Shown here: positions 60,033 to 64,000 of the stretch, one piece after another | Layout of the letters: every line of letters starts with the position of its first letter | Numbering within the stretch: the first letter of the stretch is position 1 | Source of the DNA: Botryococcus braunii | Taxonomy: Eukaryota > Chlorophyta > Trebouxiophyceae | Assembly (NCBI GenBank): GCA_002005505.1 | Contig: KV908513.1 | Location: forward strand, 214,848-278,847 | DNA: 64,000 nucleotides | Direction: 5' to 3' | Made by a program: the position numbers and the translations under genes | Notes under the pieces: model-generated | What the model saw: the letters and a program-made list of their open reading frames with translations, nothing else | Told to the model about the DNA's origin: nothing | Database searches by the model: none

Positions 60033-61779
60033 TAGTAGGAGCGATGGGGGTTGGGGAGGCTGCAGACTCCACCACCCTACCCACGCCGATGGACGGGTTG
60101 AGGGGATGGGGAAGGGTTTTAAGTGAGGCATATGAGATAGATGATTGGCTCCATCGTAAACAAAATCGCCGCAAGTTAAGCTTCCATAGTGGCTTGTGGA
60201 AGCGCGGTGCGCGCATTTACGTTCCCTCCCACCATATGAGTTCTGACGGTGTCGAACGTAACCTTCGTAGAGAAATCCTGGGAAATTTGCATGGACCACC
60301 TATAGTTGGTCATCCAGGTAGGGACAGGACCCTCGAATTAGTTCAACGTTCCTGGTGGTGGCCAGGGATGGCCTCAGATGTGGCTGACTTTGTGGCCCTA
60401 TGTGACTCGTGTCAGCGTGTCAAAGCCCCAGCACACTTACCTGTAGGGTTACTACACCCTCTAGAAATACCTGACAGAAAGTGGCAATCAATGTCTATGG
60501 ACCTAATCACTGGACTGCCAAGAACTAAGGAAGGATATGACGCTATCTGGGTTGCTGTTGATAGGTTGTCAAAGTATGCGCACTTCGCTCCGACGACCAC
60601 TGACGCAAGTGCAGAAGTGATAGCTCAACTGTTACGGACCCGGGTTTTCACCTTGCATGGGTTTCCCACTCACATTGTATCAGACAGAGATCCTAGGTGG
60701 GTGGGTCGCTTCTGTCAAGAGCTCTTTCGGTTGACCGGTTGTCGCTCTGCGCTATCTACAGCGTTTCATCCGCAGACCGACGGTCAAACGGAACGAATTA
60801 ATAGGATCTTGGAGGATTATTTGCGTCATTACGTCACTGGAAGACACAACGACTGGGATAAACATTTGTGTGAGGCTGAATTTTCTTACAACAACACTTT
60901 TCAGCAATCATTCAACACTACTCCATTTAGGTTGACTTTCGGTCAGGATCCCACGATTCCCTTCCAGGAAGTCTATGAAGGTGTGACATCTTCTGTACGT
61001 GAGTATGTACCAGCAGCAGCAGAGTTTGTACGAAGGATGAGATGGGATCTAGAAAGAGCGCGGACATGTCTCAAAGCTGCGCAGGACCGCATGAAGGCAT
61101 ATGCGGACGCGAGGAGAAAAGATGCTCCTATTTTAAAAATAGGCCAACCTGTCCTCCTCTCAACAAAGAATCTGAAATTCAAGCATACTCGGACAAGAAA
61201 ACTCTTACCTCGGTTTATTGGGCCTTTTCCCATCGTCCAGGAGGTATCATCGGTAGCTTTCAGAATTAGGCTTCCAAAAACTCTGAGGGTTCATGATGTC
61301 TTCCATATTTCTATGCTTAAGCCTTATAAGGAAGGTGGGACGGTACAACCGCCTCCTCTACCTGAGATTATTGATGGAGAAGAGGAGTATGAGGTCGAGG
61401 CTGTGCTAGCTCATAGGGAACGAAAGCTACGAGGTCGAAAAACTGCGCGAGAATATCGTGTAAAGTGGACCGGGTATCAGGATATTCATAATACTTGGGA
61501 GCCAGAGGATAACTTAGAACACGCCAGGGAGGCGTTACAGCGGTACTGGGATTTAACCACGGAGAACAGGCCGGAACAAAAAGAAACGGTGGACAAGAAA
61601 CGTAAAGGACGTGGTAAAAATGCCGAGACGCAGCGGAAGCGCGCTAGGCGCGCTTAGTGCTCTGGCAGGTCGGGTCGGCCCCTCGGTGCATCCTTGGGCC
61701 ACCTTGGAAGCTCTAAGCTTGGCCCTTAGAGTGTACCCTGGGGGTATCCCAGTACTCGAGCGCACTCGGATGAACAGGA

Positions 61780-61910
61780 CGTAAGCGGGGTAGAATGTCT
61801 ACCTCGGGTGCAAGCGGTGATGACTGCTCACCCTGGACAGGACTCGTCGAGGTAGGGTGTCGTCTACCTCGGGTGCGTGCGGTGCTGACTGCTCACCCTT
61901 GTCAGGTTTT
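61780..61910 (+). repeat. Duplicated ~65-bp segment in the gypsy 3' untranslated region
   Basis: The segment 'gtctacctcgggtgc.....tgactgctcaccct' occurs at about 61797 and 61862 with small changes, between pol and the 3' LTR. Confidence 0.75.
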
Positions 61911-62130
61911 GGACGTCAATCATGTAATGTCGCGACATCCGTGCTAGCTCGCGCTGTAGCGTAACGCCCGACAGGACAGGGGTCTGGCATTGGGCTGGGG
62001 ACGCCAGACTAGTACCCGCGGACAGGACGTGACAGGACTGTACCTCTGCCAAGTGTGTTAGGTGCGTAGTGTAGTTGTTTAGAGTGAGTCTCCCTCTTGG
62101 TCGTGACGTCCAAGCTAAGGGGGGGGAGGG

Positions 62131-62427
62131 TGTAACAGGAATAGTCGCGTGTTATAGGAAAATGACCGGACCACGAGGATTTGGACCTCCATAAAGGTCC
62201 CTTCGTGAGTTATGGTCCTCCACGCCAAGAAGTGGCTGCTTCACGCGCCAAGGGAGTGACCCCTTACTTGACAAGGCGCATTGGCGATGGAGACAGGGAC
62301 ACTAAAAACAGGATAGAATAAGGCTTTGGCAGAGGAAGGACCGGGCCGGACTGGACGGGTACTGAGGTGGAGCCCAAACAAGTTGTAACCATTGTTCCCG
62401 CATCCTTTGGCCGTTTCTACTGTATCA
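62131..62427 (+). repeat. Gypsy 3' LTR (297 bp)
   Basis: Preceded by the polypurine tract aaggggggggaggg and followed by the tctag target-site copy. Confidence 0.95.
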
Positions 62428-63070
62428 TCTAGGGCTTCTTTGTACCTGCCCAGTGCCTGCTGGACTTCAGCACGCTCTTCGATAGGTCTTGCATTGTCAG
62501 GATCCACCCGTGCAAGATCAACCAGGGCCACGTTATTCTTGTGAAGCATCCTCTTCAGGTCAGGGATCGACATCAAGCTTTACCAGCCATGCACAATCCA
62601 CGAAAGCCTACGACTCCATCATTTCATTATGGCGACACGGCTTGATCATGTGATCATGAGAGCGCATGCGAGTGGCGCACATGGCTCTTATGCGTTGCAT
62701 GTACGACACGGCCTCCTTTCGTCTGCAGAGGCCTCATTCACGGCTACAAGCTCCATGAGAATGAATGCATCTTCAGGTTTGGGAACCGCACTGTTCTCTA
62801 CATCTTCCAGGGCCTCCGGAGGATCCTGAACGTTGCACAGCATCCTTGTCGACGCTCCCCGCTCCAGAAGGGTGGTGCATCATGGGGCCGCAGGCCATCG
62901 ACTACAGTTCATGAACACCTGCGCGTCCTTGTAATGCGAAGGGTGCTGCTGATGGGCTGCCACCCTCCTGCGGTATGTGCGCTGCAAGAGTTCCTGGCCT
63001 GCACCCCGTGACCACAGCAATGAAGAAGTGGTTGAATCTCCCTCGATGGTCTAACGTGCGCCGCATTTTC
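62428..63070 (-). pseudogene. TPR-like gene copy D, part right of the gypsy insertion
   Basis: Minus-strand continuation of the copy cut at 48324. The frame ending near 62430 reads NNVALVDLARVDPDNARP and ALGRYKEALDD, a good TPR-like helix pair. Upstream blocks (EDVEN, LMELVAVNEA) follow toward 62830, and the head lies near 63000 (ccgtgaccacagcaatgaag). Frames shift between blocks. Confidence 0.65.
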
Positions 63071-63229
63071 TGAATCCCAACAACGCTCTAAATGTTGTAC
63101 AGGAACGGGAGTAGTGACGCATATGCTTTGTCAATGTGTTTGTTTGATCGTTGTACCGGAATTGGGAGCTGTGAATTTCTATGTATTGTATAGGACCGAG
63201 GAGCTGTGAAGCTTATGTTGTATGTGGTT

Positions 63230-63400
63230 ATCATGTGTGACCTTCATTAGGTCATTTATATGTTGTCAAGGGCATGGGGTGCAGCCCCGATGCCTTGCGG
63301 CGCACGTAGTCACAGGAGGTTGGGATTCCGATTGCGGCAGCGTCCGCAGCACAAGGAGGCGCCTCCCAGGGACCGGGGGGCAATGCGGTCAAAGGGGCCT
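63230..63400 (+). pseudogene. TPR-like gene copy E, head only
   Basis: The segment 'catggggtgcagccccgatgccttgcggcgcac' (compare copy C at 47060-47090) starts a plus-strand copy head to head with D. Homology is lost after about 63370, so only the head is present. Confidence 0.55.
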
Positions 63401-64000
63401 CATCGTAACCCAGAGATCATGCACACGCCCTCGGCTTCCCTTGCATCAAATCTATCAAAGATCCTCTTCTTATGGGTTTTAGAGCCTGTCCTCGTTTGAA
63501 ACTGCGAGTTCCAACTCGTGTGCATTTCCGCACGCAGCAATTCTTTGCTTGGAAGTAAAGTTGATTCACTTTTCTGATCGAGTTCAAAGTATCCCTGTGA
63601 CTGATATTTATCCACCGAATGCCGTGTATGTCACATGTTCTTTACTGCTGACTTGGAAACGGGATGGCAGGGTTTGCTGCTGCAAACTTTGGAGAAGTGC
63701 ATTGGCTGCCACCCCGCGTGGTATTCTGGGCACATGTGTGTTCCGGCCACTCTTACGCCTGTACAGCCATGCGACACAGTGTTTCGCGGCTGCAATCATG
63801 AGTGTTCCTGCCACTCCTACGCCCGTGTACGTGCACGGGACTGTTGCCCCTGCCGCCGCAAAGCCGTTGAGATGCTTGAGTTCTTGAGGATATCCCTCGC
63901 ATAATCATTATAAGCACCTTCCTCCCCCGCCCCCCAAAGTAAGTTCCGTTGCTGTAGCCTGGTGGGATACAGTTGCTCCGGAACGTAGATTTGCAACCAC
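63401..64000. other. Right end of window, Cys-rich ORF of doubtful status
   Basis: A plus-strand frame ends at 63904 and is rich in Cys and His in its last 60 codons (GCNHECSCHS, RDCCPCRR). It also contains a diverged ~65-bp internal DNA duplication (from about 63738 and 63803), so the pattern may be repeat-driven. No family is assigned. Confidence 0.25.

Larger units (their letters stand above)
50166..61657 (+). pseudogene. Gypsy pol, broken by frameshift, duplication, Copia-2 and a palindrome
   Basis: ATG 50166 overlaps the gag stop. Domains in order: protease DTGA (50631-50642), reverse transcriptase with YLDD (51804-51815), a one-base loss near 51991 that shifts frame, and RNase H (about 52220-52530). 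RNase H is partly duplicated, then split by Copia-2 and resumes at 59750. A 100-bp palindrome at 59933-60032 breaks the frame again. From 60044 the integrase is open: HPGRDRTLE..C..C zinc site, DDE core with SDRDPRW and FHPQTDGQTER, and a C-terminal chromodomain (about 61380-61560) with YRVKWTGY. The chromodomain normally steers insertion to marked chromatin. TAG at 61655-61657. Confidence 0.93.
48325..62427 (+). mobile_element. Ty3/gypsy chromovirus, interrupted by Copia-2
   Basis: 297-bp LTRs (48325-48621 and 62131-62427) begin TGTAAC and end GTATCA. The 5-bp target-site duplication is tctag (48320-48324 and 62428-62432). A primer-binding site tggtatc..g begins at 48623, complementary to the 3' end of initiator tRNA-Met. 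A polypurine tract lies at 62118-62130. The order gag, protease, RT, RNase H, integrase, chromodomain marks a chromovirus. Without Copia-2 (7,084 bp including its target duplication) the element is about 7.0 kb. Confidence 0.96.

Noticed and set aside
63635..63904. NFX1-type zinc-finger exon
   Set aside because: Cys and His are abundant, but spacing does not fit the NFX1 pattern and a DNA-level duplication explains much of the regularity.

Overview
The window is nuclear DNA from a plastid-bearing eukaryote, most likely a green alga. The evidence is spliced genes with GT-AG introns, a cysteine synthase with an N-terminal extension that looks like a plastid transit peptide, a plant/alga-type CLT (CRT-like) plastid transporter, a Ty1/copia retrotransposon family and a chromodomain Ty3/gypsy element. 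Very long dinucleotide tracts and many minisatellites fill introns and intergenic DNA. The species cannot be fixed from sequence alone; a microsatellite-rich flagellate green alga (prasinophyte-like) is a guess.

Layout. 1-300: terminal exon of a plus-strand gene, possibly with an MSP/ASH-type Ig-like domain. 300-3670: intergenic, with a three-copy higher-order minisatellite. 3677-8087 (minus): a six-exon gene for a membrane-anchored LicD/fukutin-type transferase; a foldback element lies just upstream at 8292-8614. 9516-13694 (plus): an eight-exon plastid-type O-acetylserine(thiol)lyase. 17028-23005 (plus): a seven-exon CLT transporter. 27558-30203 (minus): a three-exon small Cys-rich membrane protein, 116 bp from a divergent plus-strand first exon at 30320. 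31691-38763: Copia-1. 38764-44500: sparse DNA with one repeat-containing ORF at 40789. 44500-48324 and 62428-63500: an alternately inverted array of degenerate TPR-like gene copies. 48325-62427: a gypsy chromovirus inserted in that array, itself split by Copia-2 (52671-59749, minus strand).

How the genes relate. Every exon chain given here was joined by reading frame and splice phase, and each closes with consistent phases. Cysteine synthase and CLT are same-strand neighbours that act on one pathway: cysteine made in the plastid feeds gamma-glutamylcysteine and glutathione, which CLT proteins move across the plastid envelope. The right half records a datable order of events: TPR array, then gypsy (TSD tctag), then a 209-bp duplication inside gypsy, then Copia-2 (TSD caaac). 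None of the three large elements has a fully open reading frame.

No RNA genes, CRISPR arrays or prokaryotic features were found. The most unusual signals are the mirror-image TPR array, a 100-bp perfect palindrome inside gypsy pol, and a single-base LTR difference shared by both Copia copies in the same 5'/3' arrangement.
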